Shown here in pieces: positions 51,594 to 60,118 of a stretch of 64,000 nt of DNA (the stretch's first letter is position 1; every line of letters begins with the position of its first letter). Under the pieces are notes generated by a model that was not told where the DNA came from, did not search any database, and was given only the letters and a program-made list of their open reading frames with translations. Source of the stretch: Novosphingobium sp. B1 (lineage in GTDB: Bacteria > Pseudomonadota > Alphaproteobacteria > Sphingomonadales > Sphingomonadaceae); NCBI RefSeq assembly GCF_900176395.1, contig NZ_FWXL01000007.1:124001-188000 (forward strand). Reading direction: 5' to 3'. The position numbers and the translations under genes were made by a program.

Positions 51594-52834
51594 TTATAGG
51601 TTGTCAGCCCTTCCAGAGCGACCGGACCGCGTGCGTGGAGCCGGCCCGTGGCAATGCCGATTTCCGCGCCGAGGCCGAATTCGCCGCCGTCGGCAAACTG
51701 GCTCGAGGCGTTGTGCATGACGATCGCGCTGTCGACTTCGGTGAGGAAGCGGTCGGCCACGGCCTGCTCCTCGGTGACAATGGCGTCGGTATGGCCCGAG
51801 GCGTGGGCAGAGACGTGCGCCAGCGCTTCGTCCAGCCCATCGACCACGGCGACCGAGAGGATCGCGTCGAGATACTCGGTGTCCCAGTCATTGGCGGCCA
51901 CAGGCACGATGCGCGGGTCGATGGCGCGGGCGCGGGCATCGCCGCGCAGTTCGCACCTTGCATCGAGCAGCGGTTTGACGAGCCCGTGCGGATCGGGATA
52001 GGTCGCATCGATCAGCAGCGTTTCCATCGCGCCGCAAATGCCTGTGCGGCGCATCTTGGCGTTGAGCACGATGGCCTTGGCCATGGCCGGATCGGCTGCG
52101 GCGTGGACGAAGGTGTGGTTGATCCCGTCGAGGTGGGCAAGCACCGGCACGCGGGCATCGGCCTGCACGCGAGCGACAAGGCTCTTGCCCCCGCGCGGCA
52201 CGATCATGTCGATCAGGCCGGCGGCCGCGAGCATGGCGCCAACGGCGGCACGGTCCTGCGTCGGCATGAGCTGCACCGCCTCGGCGGGCACGCCGCCTTC
52301 GACCAGCCCTGCAACCAGTGCCTCGTGAATGGCGCGGTTGGAATGGACCGCTTCGGAGCCGCCGCGCAGGATCGTGGCATTGCCCGATCGCACACAAAGC
52401 GCGGCGGCGTCGGCAGTCACGTTCGGGCGGCTTTCATAGATGATGCCGATCACGCCGACCGGGATACGCACACGCTGCAGCACCATGCCGTTGGGACGCG
52501 CGGCTTCCGAAATGACTTCGCCGACCGGATCGGCAAGGCTGGCAACCTGATCGACGGCATCGGCAATGCCAGCCAGGCGTTCCGGCGTGAGCTTCAGGCG
52601 ATCGAGCATCGCGCCAGTCAGGCCGTTTGCCTCGCCATTGGCCATGTCCTGCGCGTTGGCGGCAAGGATTTCCGCTTCTGCCGTGCGCAAGGCCGCCGCG
52701 GCCAGTTTCAGTGCCCGCTCCTTTGCCGGCGCATCCATCCGCGCCAGCTGGCGCTGCGCCGTGCGGGCGGCGCGGGCAAGACCTTCGACCAGATCGGTCA
52801 TGGATTGGGCGAGCGTGGCGGGCTGGCTGGACAT
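51557..52834 (-). CDS. proA: Gamma-glutamyl phosphate reductase
   Basis: NADPH-dependent enzyme reducing gamma-glutamyl phosphate to glutamate semialdehyde, the second step of proline synthesis. It is 425 residues from the ATG at 52834. The catalytic Cys is in [59 protein letters not shown] is the conserved cofactor and substrate region, and [20 protein letters not shown] is near the end. proB is not in the window. It is the first gene of the proA-nadD-rsfS-rlmH-envC-ctpA-dsbB-coq7 run. Its upstream region holds a cluster of six GANTC sites. Confidence 0.95.
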   Translation of the reverse strand: MSSQPATLAQSMTDLVEGLARAARTAQRQLARMDAPAKERALKLAAAALRTAEAEILAANAQDMANGEANGLTGAMLDRLKLTPERLAGIADAVDQVASLADPVGEVISEAARPNGMVLQRVRIPVGVIGIIYESRPNVTADAAALCVRSGNATILRGGSEAVHSNRAIHEALVAGLVEGGVPAEAVQLMPTQDRAAVGAMLAAAGLIDMIVPRGGKSLVARVQADARVPVLAHLDGINHTFVHAAADPAMAKAIVLNAKMRRTGICGAMETLLIDATYPDPHGLVKPLLDARCELRGDARARAIDPRIVPVAANDWDTEYLDAILSVAVVDGLDEALAHVSAHASGHTDAIVTEEQAVADRFLTEVDSAIVMHNASSQFADGGEFGLGAEIGIATGRLHARGPVALEGLTTYKWLVRGSGQVRP

Positions 52835-52879
52835 GGGTGCCCCAGTAGCACCGGCATGTAAGGCTGTCATCCTTCCCAC

Positions 52880-52981
52880 GATTCGCTACGGGATCGTGCC
52901 TGTGGTGAGAACGGTCACAACGATTCAAACGATTCATCGGGGGACTCACACGTTTCAACGCGCTCGGACCGATTCCGATTC
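52880..52981. promoter_or_regulatory. Cluster of six GANTC (CcrM methylation) sites
   Basis: GANTC occurs at 52880 (GATTC), 52922 (GATTC), 52931 (GATTC), 52943 (GACTC), 52971 (GATTC) and 52977 (GATTC). That is six sites in 102 bp within the 235-bp region between divergent proA and the M23/bactofilin genes. CcrM methylates GANTC in alphaproteobacteria, and GcrA responds to the methylation state. A TTAACC half-site follows at 53029. This is a likely cell-cycle-regulated promoter region. Confidence 0.6.
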
Positions 52982-53069
52982 GCCAGTCGGGAACCCGATC
53001 GCTAACCCGCGCCGCGACGGGATCTGAATTAACCAAACCACGCAGAAAAACGACGGGGGTCGCCTGCCT

Positions 53070-54284
53070 GTGCCATCGATCAAGCCTGCCCGCTTAAGGG
53101 CTGCGCCAGCCATGGCCAGCGCCTTGGCGAGCGTCAGAAGCTGGTTCCCCGAGCGCGAGTTCTTCATGCGCTCGCAGGGCCAAGTCCGCTTCATCCGCAT
53201 TTCCTCGCGCCTGCAGATGGGGGTTGCCGCCGGCATTGCCGGAGCCGTGCTGCTGTGGCTGATCGTCATGGCGGCAACGCTGTTTTCGCAATTCACCGCC
53301 GCGCGCGATCACGCCGCGCTGCTTGAACGCGAGGCCGCCGTGGCATCGGCCGAAAGCCGCGTGAAGAAGTACCGCGGCGGCCTTGAAGGCGTCGCCGACG
53401 ATCTCGCTCGCCGTCAGGACTTCATCGAGAAGGCTATCGAAGGCACCATAGGCGAACTGCCCCGGGACCTGCCGCAAGGCACCGTGTCGGACAGCAGCGG
53501 TGAAGCCGAAAAGACCGTGCGCAAGATTTCGATGGTCTTGCCCGAAGCAAGGCGCCTTGCCGAAGTGGAAGCGCGCCAGCTTGCCTTCATCGAACGCCTG
53601 ACGCGATTTGCCGATGCCCGCGCCGTGCAGGCCGAAACCGCGATCCGCCGCGTCGGCCTCAATCCGGCAATGTTGCGCGCATCAACGCGCGAAGCGCAGG
53701 CCGGAAACGGAATGGGCGGTCCGCTGATCCGCCTGTTCACCGGCAGCGACGAAAGCGTCGATCCGCGCTTTGCCCGCCTTGGCGCCAGCCTTGAGCGGAT
53801 GGCGGAGCTAGAGAAGGGCTTGCGGCGCATCCCCAACACCCTGCCCGCGAGCCTTGAATATATCTCGAGCGGCTTCGGCTATCGCTCCGACCCGTTCACC
53901 GGCGGCGCGGCCTTCCACGCCGGGCTCGATTTCCGCGGTCCGGTGGGCGCACCGATCTATGCCGCTGCTGCCGGCGCGGTCAGCTTCGTAGGCCAGCGCC
54001 AGGGCTATGGTAATGTCGTCGAGGTCAGCCATGGCAACGGCCTGATGACCCGTTACGCCCACATGTCGCGTACCGAAGCGCGGATCGGCCAGAAAGTCGA
54101 TGCCGGTGGCGAGATCGGCAAGATCGGCAACACCGGGCGCTCGACCGGGCCCCATCTCCATTTCGAAGTGCGGATCAACGATCGTCCGGTCAATCCGCGC
54201 CCCTTCCTTGAGGCAAACAGGCATGTTCAGGAAATCAGCGCCGGAAACGTCGCGCACCACATCAACGTTTCTGGCGGGGAGTAA
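53070..54284 (+). CDS. M23 family metallopeptidase (LytM peptidoglycan hydrolase) next to bactofilin
   Basis: A 404-residue inner-membrane-anchored zinc endopeptidase that cuts peptidoglycan crosslinks. A cytosolic N-terminal tail precedes the membrane segment (MGVAAGIAGAVLLWLIVMAATLF). A coiled-coil follows (about 80-190). The LytM domain has an intact catalytic set: His and Asp in GGAAFHAGLDFRGPVG, then HGNGLMTRYAHMS and the H-x-H in GRSTGPHLHFEVRIN. The start is GTG at 53070 with GGGGG upstream; an ATG at 53112 is an alternative. The bactofilin gene starts 8 bases after its stop, a shape-control pairing known from other proteobacteria. Its promoter region holds six GANTC sites. Confidence 0.92.
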   Translation: MPSIKPARLRAAPAMASALASVRSWFPEREFFMRSQGQVRFIRISSRLQMGVAAGIAGAVLLWLIVMAATLFSQFTAARDHAALLEREAAVASAESRVKKYRGGLEGVADDLARRQDFIEKAIEGTIGELPRDLPQGTVSDSSGEAEKTVRKISMVLPEARRLAEVEARQLAFIERLTRFADARAVQAETAIRRVGLNPAMLRASTREAQAGNGMGGPLIRLFTGSDESVDPRFARLGASLERMAELEKGLRRIPNTLPASLEYISSGFGYRSDPFTGGAAFHAGLDFRGPVGAPIYAAAAGAVSFVGQRQGYGNVVEVSHGNGLMTRYAHMSRTEARIGQKVDAGGEIGKIGNTGRSTGPHLHFEVRINDRPVNPRPFLEANRHVQEISAGNVAHHINVSGGE

Positions 54285-54291
54285 CACGACC

Positions 54292-54642
54292 ATGGCCGCA
54301 ACTTTTTCCGTGCTGGGCGCCGATCTTGCCGTGAAGGGCGATCTGTCCGCCACGGCCGACCTGCACATCGACGGCAGCGTCGAAGGTGACATCACCTGCG
54401 CCTCGCTGGTGCAGGGAGAGAAGAGCACAGTGACCGGCGCGATCAAGGCGCAGAGCGCACGGCTTTCGGGCACGGTGCACGGCTCGATCGAGGCGGGCGA
54501 ACTGGTGATCCTCAAGAGCGCGCGAATCCACGGCGATGTCACTTATGACGCGCTGACCATCGAGCAGGGCGCACAGGTCGATGGCCGCTTTGCCCATCGC
54601 GTGAAGACCGGCGAGGAACCTTCGCTCACCTTGGTCAGCTAG
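54292..54642 (+). CDS. Bactofilin (polymer-forming cytoskeletal protein)
   Basis: A 116-residue bactofilin; the family forms nucleotide-independent filaments that position cell-wall enzymes. The right-handed beta-helix repeats are visible: FSVLGADLAVKGDLSATADLHIDGSVEGDIT, then LVQGEKSTVTGAIKAQSARLSGTVHGSIEAGELVILKSARIHGDVTYDALTIEQGAQVDG. Flanking tails are short. The start at 54292 follows GGGGAG; the longer frame lies inside the M23 gene. It is co-transcribed with the upstream M23 peptidase and followed by a terminator. The pair is a plausible shape or stalk-like localised-growth module. Confidence 0.93.
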   Translation: MAATFSVLGADLAVKGDLSATADLHIDGSVEGDITCASLVQGEKSTVTGAIKAQSARLSGTVHGSIEAGELVILKSARIHGDVTYDALTIEQGAQVDGRFAHRVKTGEEPSLTLVS

Positions 54643-54700
54643 GCCCGCCAAACAAAAACTTGCTGATTCGCCATTCCCGGCTTACATCGGCAGGGTTCAA

Positions 54701-54722
54701 GGCCGCTCCGAAAGGGGCGGCC
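54701..54722 (+). terminator. Terminator of the M23-bactofilin transcript
   Basis: GGCCGCTCC (54701-54709) pairs with GGGGCGGCC (54714-54722) through a GAAA loop with one G-T pair, followed by CTTATTGT. It lies 58 bp after the bactofilin stop codon. Confidence 0.85.
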
Positions 54723-54770
54723 CTTATTGTATCCGCTTTTCGCGGGACCGCTTTTTTCGGGAGATTGTCC

Positions 54771-55475
54771 GTGAGCAACCAGCCCACGTATCCGCTGATG
54801 CCGCACGCCACCGCGTCCTGGCTCGTTGACAACACCGCGCTGACCTTCGAGCAGATCGCCGAGTTCTGCGGGCTGCACATCCTTGAAGTGCAGGCCATGG
54901 CCGATGACCTTGCCGGGCAGAAGTACACCGGGCGCGATCCGCTGCACTCGGGCGAACTCAACCAGGCCGAGATCGACAAGGGCCAGGCGAATCCGGAATA
55001 CAAGCTCAAGATGCAGCGCGCGCCGCTCTCGGTCAGCCGCACCAAGGGCCCGCGGTACACCCCGGTCTCCAAGCGTCAGGACAAGCCGGACGGCATCGCC
55101 TGGATCCTGCGCAACCATCCCGAAGTTTCGGACGCGCAGATCGGCAAGCTGATCGGCACCACGCGCACCACCATCGCCGCGATCCGCGATCGCAGCCACT
55201 GGAACATCGGCAACATCAACCCGAAGGACCCGGTAACGCTGGGCCTGTGCTCGCAGCGTGAACTCGATTCGCTGGTCGCCAAGGCTGCCAAGAAGGCTGG
55301 CATCGAAGACAATGGCGAAGCCGCGCTGCGCCTTGGTACCGACCGCGAGGCCCTGATCGAGGAACTGCGTGCCGAGCGTCAGGCCTCGGCCAAGGCCGCA
55401 TCGGAAGCCGCGCAGGAAGCAGAAGCCGCCGCATGGCTTGCTGCCCGCCGCGCCGAGGGCATCTCGGACAGCTGA
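54771..55475 (+). CDS. trcR: Cell cycle transcriptional regulator TrcR (DUF1013)
   Basis: A 234-residue cytosolic protein of the alphaproteobacterial DUF1013 family, which I know under the name TrcR, a helix-turn-helix type regulator. The conserved block YPLMPHATASWLVDNTALTFEQIAEFCGLHILEVQAMADDLAGQKYTGRDPLHSGELNQAEI is present. DGIAWILRNHPEVSDAQIGKLIGTTRTTIAAIRDRSHWN is a second probable helix-turn-helix. An Ala/Glu-rich helix closes it (ERQASAKAASEAAQEAEAAAW). The start is GTG at 54771 with GGGAGA seven bases upstream. It is monocistronic, between two terminators. Cell-cycle involvement comes from family naming, not from this sequence. Confidence 0.88.
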   Translation: MSNQPTYPLMPHATASWLVDNTALTFEQIAEFCGLHILEVQAMADDLAGQKYTGRDPLHSGELNQAEIDKGQANPEYKLKMQRAPLSVSRTKGPRYTPVSKRQDKPDGIAWILRNHPEVSDAQIGKLIGTTRTTIAAIRDRSHWNIGNINPKDPVTLGLCSQRELDSLVAKAAKKAGIEDNGEAALRLGTDREALIEELRAERQASAKAASEAAQEAEAAAWLAARRAEGISDS

Positions 55476-55498
55476 GGTCCGGCTTCACCGACACGAAG

Positions 55499-55531
55499 AA
55501 GGGCCGCCCTTGCGAAGGGGCGGCCCTTTTT
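55499..55531. terminator. Terminator after trcR
   Basis: AAGGGCCGCCC (55499-55509) pairs with GGGCGGCCCTT (55518-55528), followed by a T run. It ends the trcR transcript and may also serve the convergent oxidoreductase gene, whose stop is at 55550. Confidence 0.92.
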
Positions 55532-55549
55532 CTTTGCGCCGATAAAAAG

Positions 55550-56548
55550 TCAGACCGCCAGGACGATCTTGCCGATATGGCTGCCCTCTTCCATGCGGGC
55601 GTGCGCGGACGACGCTTCGGCCAGCGCGAAAGTCCTGTCCATGATCGGGCGCAGTTCTCCGGTGGCGACGAGCGGCCAGACCGTATCGCGGATTTCGGCG
55701 GCAAGCGCGGCCTTGAATGCCTTGGAGCGCGGACGCAGCGTCGATCCCGTTAGCGTAAGGCGGCGGCGCATGACTTCGGCCATGTTGAGTTCCGCCTTGA
55801 CGCCGCCCTGCACAGCGATGGTCACGTGGCGTCCGTCATCGGCAAGGCATTTCAGGTTGCGTGCCACATAATCGCCCGCGACCATGTCGAGCACCATGTC
55901 CACGCCGCGCCCTTCGGTGATGCGCTTGACCTCCTCGACGAAATCGCTGGCCTTGTAGTCGATCGCGTGCGCCGCACCGATCTGCAGCGCCTGGGCGCAC
56001 TTTTCAGGCCCGCCCGCCGTGACGATCACGGTGATGCCGAACATCTTGCCAAGCAGCACTGCCATCGAGCCGATGCCGCTGGTGCCGCCGTGGACAAGGA
56101 TGGTCTCTCCGGGCGCGGCCATGCCGCGTTCGAAGACGTTGTGCCAGACGGTGAACAGCGTTTCGGGAATGGCTGCAGCCTCGGCCATCGACAGGCCGGT
56201 GGGCACCTGCAGGCACTGCGCCGCCTCGGCAATGCAGTACTGCGCATAACCACCACCTGCCACGAGCGCGCAGACCATGGTGCCGGTGAACGGCCAGGTC
56301 ACGCCTTCGCCCATGGCGGCGACCTGCCCCGACACTTCGAGCCCGGGCAGGGGCGAGGCATCGGCGGGCGGCGGATAGAAGCCCTGGCGCTGGACGACGT
56401 CGGGGCGATTGACCCCGGCGAAGGCGACCTTGATCAGCACCTGACCCGGCCCGGGCTGCGGTACCGCGACCTGCTCGGGGCGCAGAACTTCGGATCCGCC
56501 GGGCGCGTCCCAACCGATAGCCGTCATCGTCTCTGGAATGGCGGTCAT
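55550..56548 (-). CDS. NAD(P)H-quinone oxidoreductase (MDR superfamily, PIG3-type)
   Basis: A 332-residue zinc-free medium-chain reductase that reduces quinones with NADPH. The N-terminal part reads MTAIGWDAPGGSEVLRPEQVAVPQPGPGQVLIKVAFAGVNRPDVVQRQGFYPPPADASPLPGLEVSG. The cofactor-binding GETILVHGGTSGIGSMAVLLGKMFG is intact, and AHAIDYKASDFVEEVKRITEGRGVDMVLDMVAGDYVARNLKCLADDGRHV is typical of the PIG3 branch. The start at 56548 gives MTAIPETMTAIGW; the frame to 56629 is not supported. The DUF1192 gene is divergent 93 bp away. Confidence 0.92.
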   Translation of the reverse strand: MTAIPETMTAIGWDAPGGSEVLRPEQVAVPQPGPGQVLIKVAFAGVNRPDVVQRQGFYPPPADASPLPGLEVSGQVAAMGEGVTWPFTGTMVCALVAGGGYAQYCIAEAAQCLQVPTGLSMAEAAAIPETLFTVWHNVFERGMAAPGETILVHGGTSGIGSMAVLLGKMFGITVIVTAGGPEKCAQALQIGAAHAIDYKASDFVEEVKRITEGRGVDMVLDMVAGDYVARNLKCLADDGRHVTIAVQGGVKAELNMAEVMRRRLTLTGSTLRPRSKAFKAALAAEIRDTVWPLVATGELRPIMDRTFALAEASSAHARMEEGSHIGKIVLAV

Positions 56549-56641
56549 CAAGCAGCCCCTGTTAACCTTGAATACCAATTCGCCGTGGGTAGCCACGCAA
56601 GGCGTTGACAGCAAGGCATTGCGGCGCACAAAGTGTCCTCA

Positions 56642-56860
56642 ATGGACCTTGATGAGCGCCCGCGCCCGAAAGGGGATCTGGCCAGCCAGCTGGCAACCGA
56701 GGTGCTCGACTCCTATTCGCACGACGAACTGAACGAGCGCATTCGCCTGCTTGAACTGGAAATCGTGCGCACCGTCGCCCATCGCGACAAGGCCAGCGCC
56801 CATCGCGCCGCCGCAGAAGCGCTGTTTCGGACGCCTCCCCCTACTGGCGAGGCAGGATGA
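56642..56860 (+). CDS. DUF1192 small protein
   Basis: A 72-residue alphaproteobacterial DUF1192 protein of unknown function. MDLDERPRPKGDLASQLATEVLDSYSHDELNERIRLLELEIVRTVAHRDKASAHRAAAEALF shows the family's acidic start and helical EL-rich core. This is followed by a short Pro/Gly tail. It is likely a small coiled-coil dimer. A GTG three codons earlier is a less likely start. It is divergent from the oxidoreductase; the 168 bp to clpA contain a TTTA-N7-TTAA element (56952-56966) and no gene. Confidence 0.85.
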   Translation: MDLDERPRPKGDLASQLATEVLDSYSHDELNERIRLLELEIVRTVAHRDKASAHRAAAEALFRTPPPTGEAG

Positions 56861-57028
56861 ATTCGGGCGCCCTTCCCTTTGCCGAAGGGCGTTACCATAT
56901 CCGCCAGGATACGGGTGCCTTTCGGGCATCTGTTCTCACCCTCACACGTGGTTTAGCCCGGGTTAATAACGCGTGTGCACTCTCCATGTCGGAGAACCCA
57001 CCGGCGCAAGCCAGAAAGTAGCCGCACG

Positions 57029-59404
57029 ATGCCAAGTTTCGCCCAGAGTCTCGAGAAAACGCTGCACACCGCGCTCGCCAATGCGTCCGAGCGCAGCCAC
57101 GAGTACGCGACTCTCGAGCATCTCCTGCTGGCCCTGATCGATGATCCGGATGCGGCGCAGGTCATGCAGGCTTGCGGCGTGGACCTCGGCGATCTTGGCG
57201 ACGTGGTGCGCCAGTACCTCGACCAGGAATACCAGTCGCTCAAGACGCAGGAAAAGGCCGATCCGCAGCCCACCGCCGGGTTCCAGCGGGTGATCCAGCG
57301 CGCCATCCTGCACGTGCAGTCCTCGGGCAAGGACACCGTCACCGGCGCCAATGTGCTGGTCGCGCTGTTCTCCGAGCGCGATTCCTACGCGGTCTATTTC
57401 CTGCAGCAGCAGGACATGAGCCGCCTCGATGCGGTCAGCTTCATCAGCCACGGCATCGGCAAGGGCGGGCGTCAGGTCGATGGCCGCACGCCCAAGGGTG
57501 CTGAAGAGGAAGCGCCCAAGCAGCAGGAAGAAAAGGCCGACGCCAAGGGCCAGAAGAAGGAAACCGCGCTCGACCAGTTCACCGTCAATCTCAACGAGAA
57601 GGCGCTGGGCGGCAAGGTCGATCCGCTGATCGGACGCGGGCCGGAAGTCGATCGCACGATCCAGATCCTGTGCCGCCGTTCGAAGAACAACCCGCTCTAC
57701 GTGGGTGATCCGGGCGTGGGCAAGACGGCGATTGCCGAGGGCCTCGCGCGCAAGATCGTCGAAGGCGAAGTGCCCGAAGTGCTGGCCGAAGCGGTGATCT
57801 ATTCGCTCGACATGGGCAGCCTGCTGGCCGGCACGCGCTATCGCGGCGATTTCGAGGAACGCCTCAAGCAGGTGGTCTCCGAGCTCGAGAAGATGCCGCA
57901 CGCAGTGCTGTTCATCGACGAGATCCACACCGTGATCGGTGCCGGCGCGACCAGCGGCGGCGCGATGGATGCCTCGAATCTCTTGAAGCCTGCGCTGTCG
58001 GGCGGAACGATCCGCTGCATCGGCTCGACCACCTACAAGGAGTTCCGCAACCACTTCGAAAAGGACCGCGCCCTGCTGCGCCGGTTCCAGAAGATCGACG
58101 TGAACGAGCCGACCATCGAGGATACCATCAAGATCCTGCGTGGCCTGCGCACCGCGTTCGAGGAACACCACAAGGTCAAGTACACGCCCGATGCGATCAA
58201 GACCGCGGTCGAGCTTTCGGCGCGCTACATCAATGACCGCAAGCTGCCCGACAAGGCGATCGACGTGATCGACGAGGTTGGCGCAATGCAGATGCTGGTG
58301 CCGCCGAACAAGCGCAAGAAGACCATCACCGCACGCGAGATCGAGCAGGTCATCGCAACGATGGCGCGCATCCCGCCCAAGTCGGTCAGCTCGGACGACA
58401 AGAAGGTGCTCGAACATCTCGAGCGTGACCTCAAGCGCCTCGTGTTCGGTCAGGACAAGGCGATCGAGGTGCTGTCCTCGGCGATGAAGCTCAGCCGTGC
58501 AGGCCTGCGCGATCCGGACAAGCCGATCGGCTCGTTCCTGTTCTCTGGCCCCACCGGCGTCGGCAAGACCGAGGTTGCCCGCAGCCTTGCCCAGATCATG
58601 GGCATTCCGCTGCAGCGCTTCGACATGTCCGAATACATGGAGCGCCATTCGGTCTCGCGCCTGATCGGTGCGCCTCCGGGCTATGTCGGCTTCGATCAGG
58701 GCGGTCTGCTGACCGATGCGATCGACCAGCAGCCGCATTGCGTCCTGCTGCTCGACGAGATCGAGAAGGCCCACCCCGACCTGTTCAACATCCTGCTGCA
58801 GGTGATGGACAACGGCCGCCTGACCGATCACCACGGCAAGACCGTCGATTTCCGCAACGTGGTCCTTATCATGACCACCAACGCGGGTGCTTCGGACATG
58901 GCGCGCCAGGGTATCGGCTTTGGCGATGTCTCGAAGGCCGATGCGGGTGACGAGGCGGTGAAGAAGATGTTCACGCCCGAGTTCCGCAACCGGCTCGATG
59001 CCATCGTGCCGTTCGGCTACCTGCCGCCCGAAGTCGTCAGCCGCGTGGTCGACAAGTTCGTGCTGCAGCTCGAACTGCAGCTTGCCGAACAGAACGTCCA
59101 CATCCAGTTCGATGCCGACGCGCGCAGCTGGCTGGCAAAGAAGGGCTACGACAAGCTCTATGGCGCCCGCCCGATGGCCCGCCTGATCCAGGAGAAGGTC
59201 AAGAAGCCGCTCGCCGAGGAGCTGCTGTTCGGCAAGCTCGCCAATGGCGGCGAGGTGCACGTCAGCCTCAAGCAGGAGGATGGCCAGGATGGCGCCCTCT
59301 CCTTCGAACTGACGCCGGCTGCGCCAAAGCTGGTCAAGAAGAAGGCCCGCAAGGGCAAGGCCGGAAGCGCCGCGCCCGAGACGAGCGCCGACGAAGCCGA
59401 ATAA
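57029..59404 (+). CDS. clpA: ATP-dependent Clp protease ATP-binding subunit ClpA
   Basis: AAA+ unfoldase feeding substrates to ClpP, 791 residues from the ATG at 57029. The N-domain (residues 1-145, FAQSLEKTLHTALANASERSHEYATLEHLLLALIDDPDAAQVM) binds the ClpS adaptor. The first ATPase domain has Walker A GDPGVGKTAIAEGLA, the second GPTGVGKTEVARSL. The ClpP-docking loop reads RQGIGFGDVSKAD, with IGF in place of the commoner IGL. The C-terminus ends in a basic/acidic tail (KKKARKGKAGSAAPETSADEAE). clpS, often immediately upstream in alphaproteobacteria, is not in the window. A strong terminator follows. Confidence 0.97.
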   Translation: MPSFAQSLEKTLHTALANASERSHEYATLEHLLLALIDDPDAAQVMQACGVDLGDLGDVVRQYLDQEYQSLKTQEKADPQPTAGFQRVIQRAILHVQSSGKDTVTGANVLVALFSERDSYAVYFLQQQDMSRLDAVSFISHGIGKGGRQVDGRTPKGAEEEAPKQQEEKADAKGQKKETALDQFTVNLNEKALGGKVDPLIGRGPEVDRTIQILCRRSKNNPLYVGDPGVGKTAIAEGLARKIVEGEVPEVLAEAVIYSLDMGSLLAGTRYRGDFEERLKQVVSELEKMPHAVLFIDEIHTVIGAGATSGGAMDASNLLKPALSGGTIRCIGSTTYKEFRNHFEKDRALLRRFQKIDVNEPTIEDTIKILRGLRTAFEEHHKVKYTPDAIKTAVELSARYINDRKLPDKAIDVIDEVGAMQMLVPPNKRKKTITAREIEQVIATMARIPPKSVSSDDKKVLEHLERDLKRLVFGQDKAIEVLSSAMKLSRAGLRDPDKPIGSFLFSGPTGVGKTEVARSLAQIMGIPLQRFDMSEYMERHSVSRLIGAPPGYVGFDQGGLLTDAIDQQPHCVLLLDEIEKAHPDLFNILLQVMDNGRLTDHHGKTVDFRNVVLIMTTNAGASDMARQGIGFGDVSKADAGDEAVKKMFTPEFRNRLDAIVPFGYLPPEVVSRVVDKFVLQLELQLAEQNVHIQFDADARSWLAKKGYDKLYGARPMARLIQEKVKKPLAEELLFGKLANGGEVHVSLKQEDGQDGALSFELTPAAPKLVKKKARKGKAGSAAPETSADEAE

Positions 59405-59427
59405 GCCTCGAGCAACACGCAAAAGAG

Positions 59428-59458
59428 AAGGGCGGCATCGCGAGGTGCCGCCCTTTTT
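59428..59458. terminator. Terminator after clpA
   Basis: AAGGGCGGCA (59428-59437) pairs with TGCCGCCCTT (59446-59455) across an eight-base loop, followed by TTT. It serves clpA and possibly the convergent EF-hand gene (stop at 59488). Confidence 0.93.
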
Positions 59459-59487
59459 GCTGCGCTTGGCCGCGCGATCCGCCGCGA

Positions 59488-60006
59488 TCAGGAAGCTGGC
59501 TTGATCGCCGCATCCCATTCGGCGCGGCTGATCATGCCATCGCCATTGCTGTCAAACCGGGTGAAGCGGCCATTGTGATAGGCCATCCACTCGGAAAGGT
59601 TGATCTTTCCGTCCTTGTCGTTGTCGGCGATCTTGAGCAAGGCGTCGGGTGTCATCCCGTCGATCTGGACCAGCAGCCTGGCGCCTGCTGCAAGTTCCTC
59701 GGCGCTGAGATTGCCGTCGTGCTCCACGTCCATCATCTCGAACAATTGCTGCGCTGCCTTGGCGTAGACCGCGCTCGAGATCTGTCCGTCCGCCTGGACC
59801 GCCAGCCGGTCGAAACTGCCAAGCGGGTTATCCGCGGGCGGCACGACCGCAGCCGGTACTTCCGACGGGGCGACGAAGGGTGCTGAAGCTTCCGGCACGA
59901 CTTCGGGACCGGTATCCTTCTCGGTATCGCCGCAGCCGCTCAGCACTGCGAGGGGCAGGCCAAGAGCGAGGATGGGCAGGGCGAGGGCCTTGTGCGTGCG
60001 CCGCAT
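59488..60006 (-). CDS. EF-hand calcium-binding lipoprotein
   Basis: A 172-residue exported lipoprotein. The signal (KALALPILALGLPLAVLSGCGD) ends in a lipobox LSGC. A Pro/Ala/Val linker of about 50 residues leads to three EF-hands: one near DVEHDGNLSAEELAAG, one near DNDKDGKINLSEW and one near DSNGDGMISRAEW. Each has acidic ligands at the calcium positions. Bacterial EF-hand lipoproteins of this layout are common in sphingomonads, with no agreed role. The start at 60006 is set by the signal peptide; the frame is open to 60138. It is preceded by the DUF3667 gene on the same strand. Confidence 0.85.
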   Translation of the reverse strand: MRRTHKALALPILALGLPLAVLSGCGDTEKDTGPEVVPEASAPFVAPSEVPAAVVPPADNPLGSFDRLAVQADGQISSAVYAKAAQQLFEMMDVEHDGNLSAEELAAGARLLVQIDGMTPDALLKIADNDKDGKINLSEWMAYHNGRFTRFDSNGDGMISRAEWDAAIKPAS

Positions 60007-60118
60007 GGCAGATCTCCGAAGCTGGGTTTTGCCGCGCTGCAAGCTAGCCGGGCAAGATGAATGCGTGCTGTCTGCCAACGGGCGCGGCGAGTAACGGGTT
60101 CCGGCGTTATCCAGAACC

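Noticed and set aside
56963..59518. 851-codon open frame antisense to clpA
   Set aside because: Complement of a highly conserved gene; Leu/Asp/Arg-rich with no recognisable domain or ribosome-binding site.
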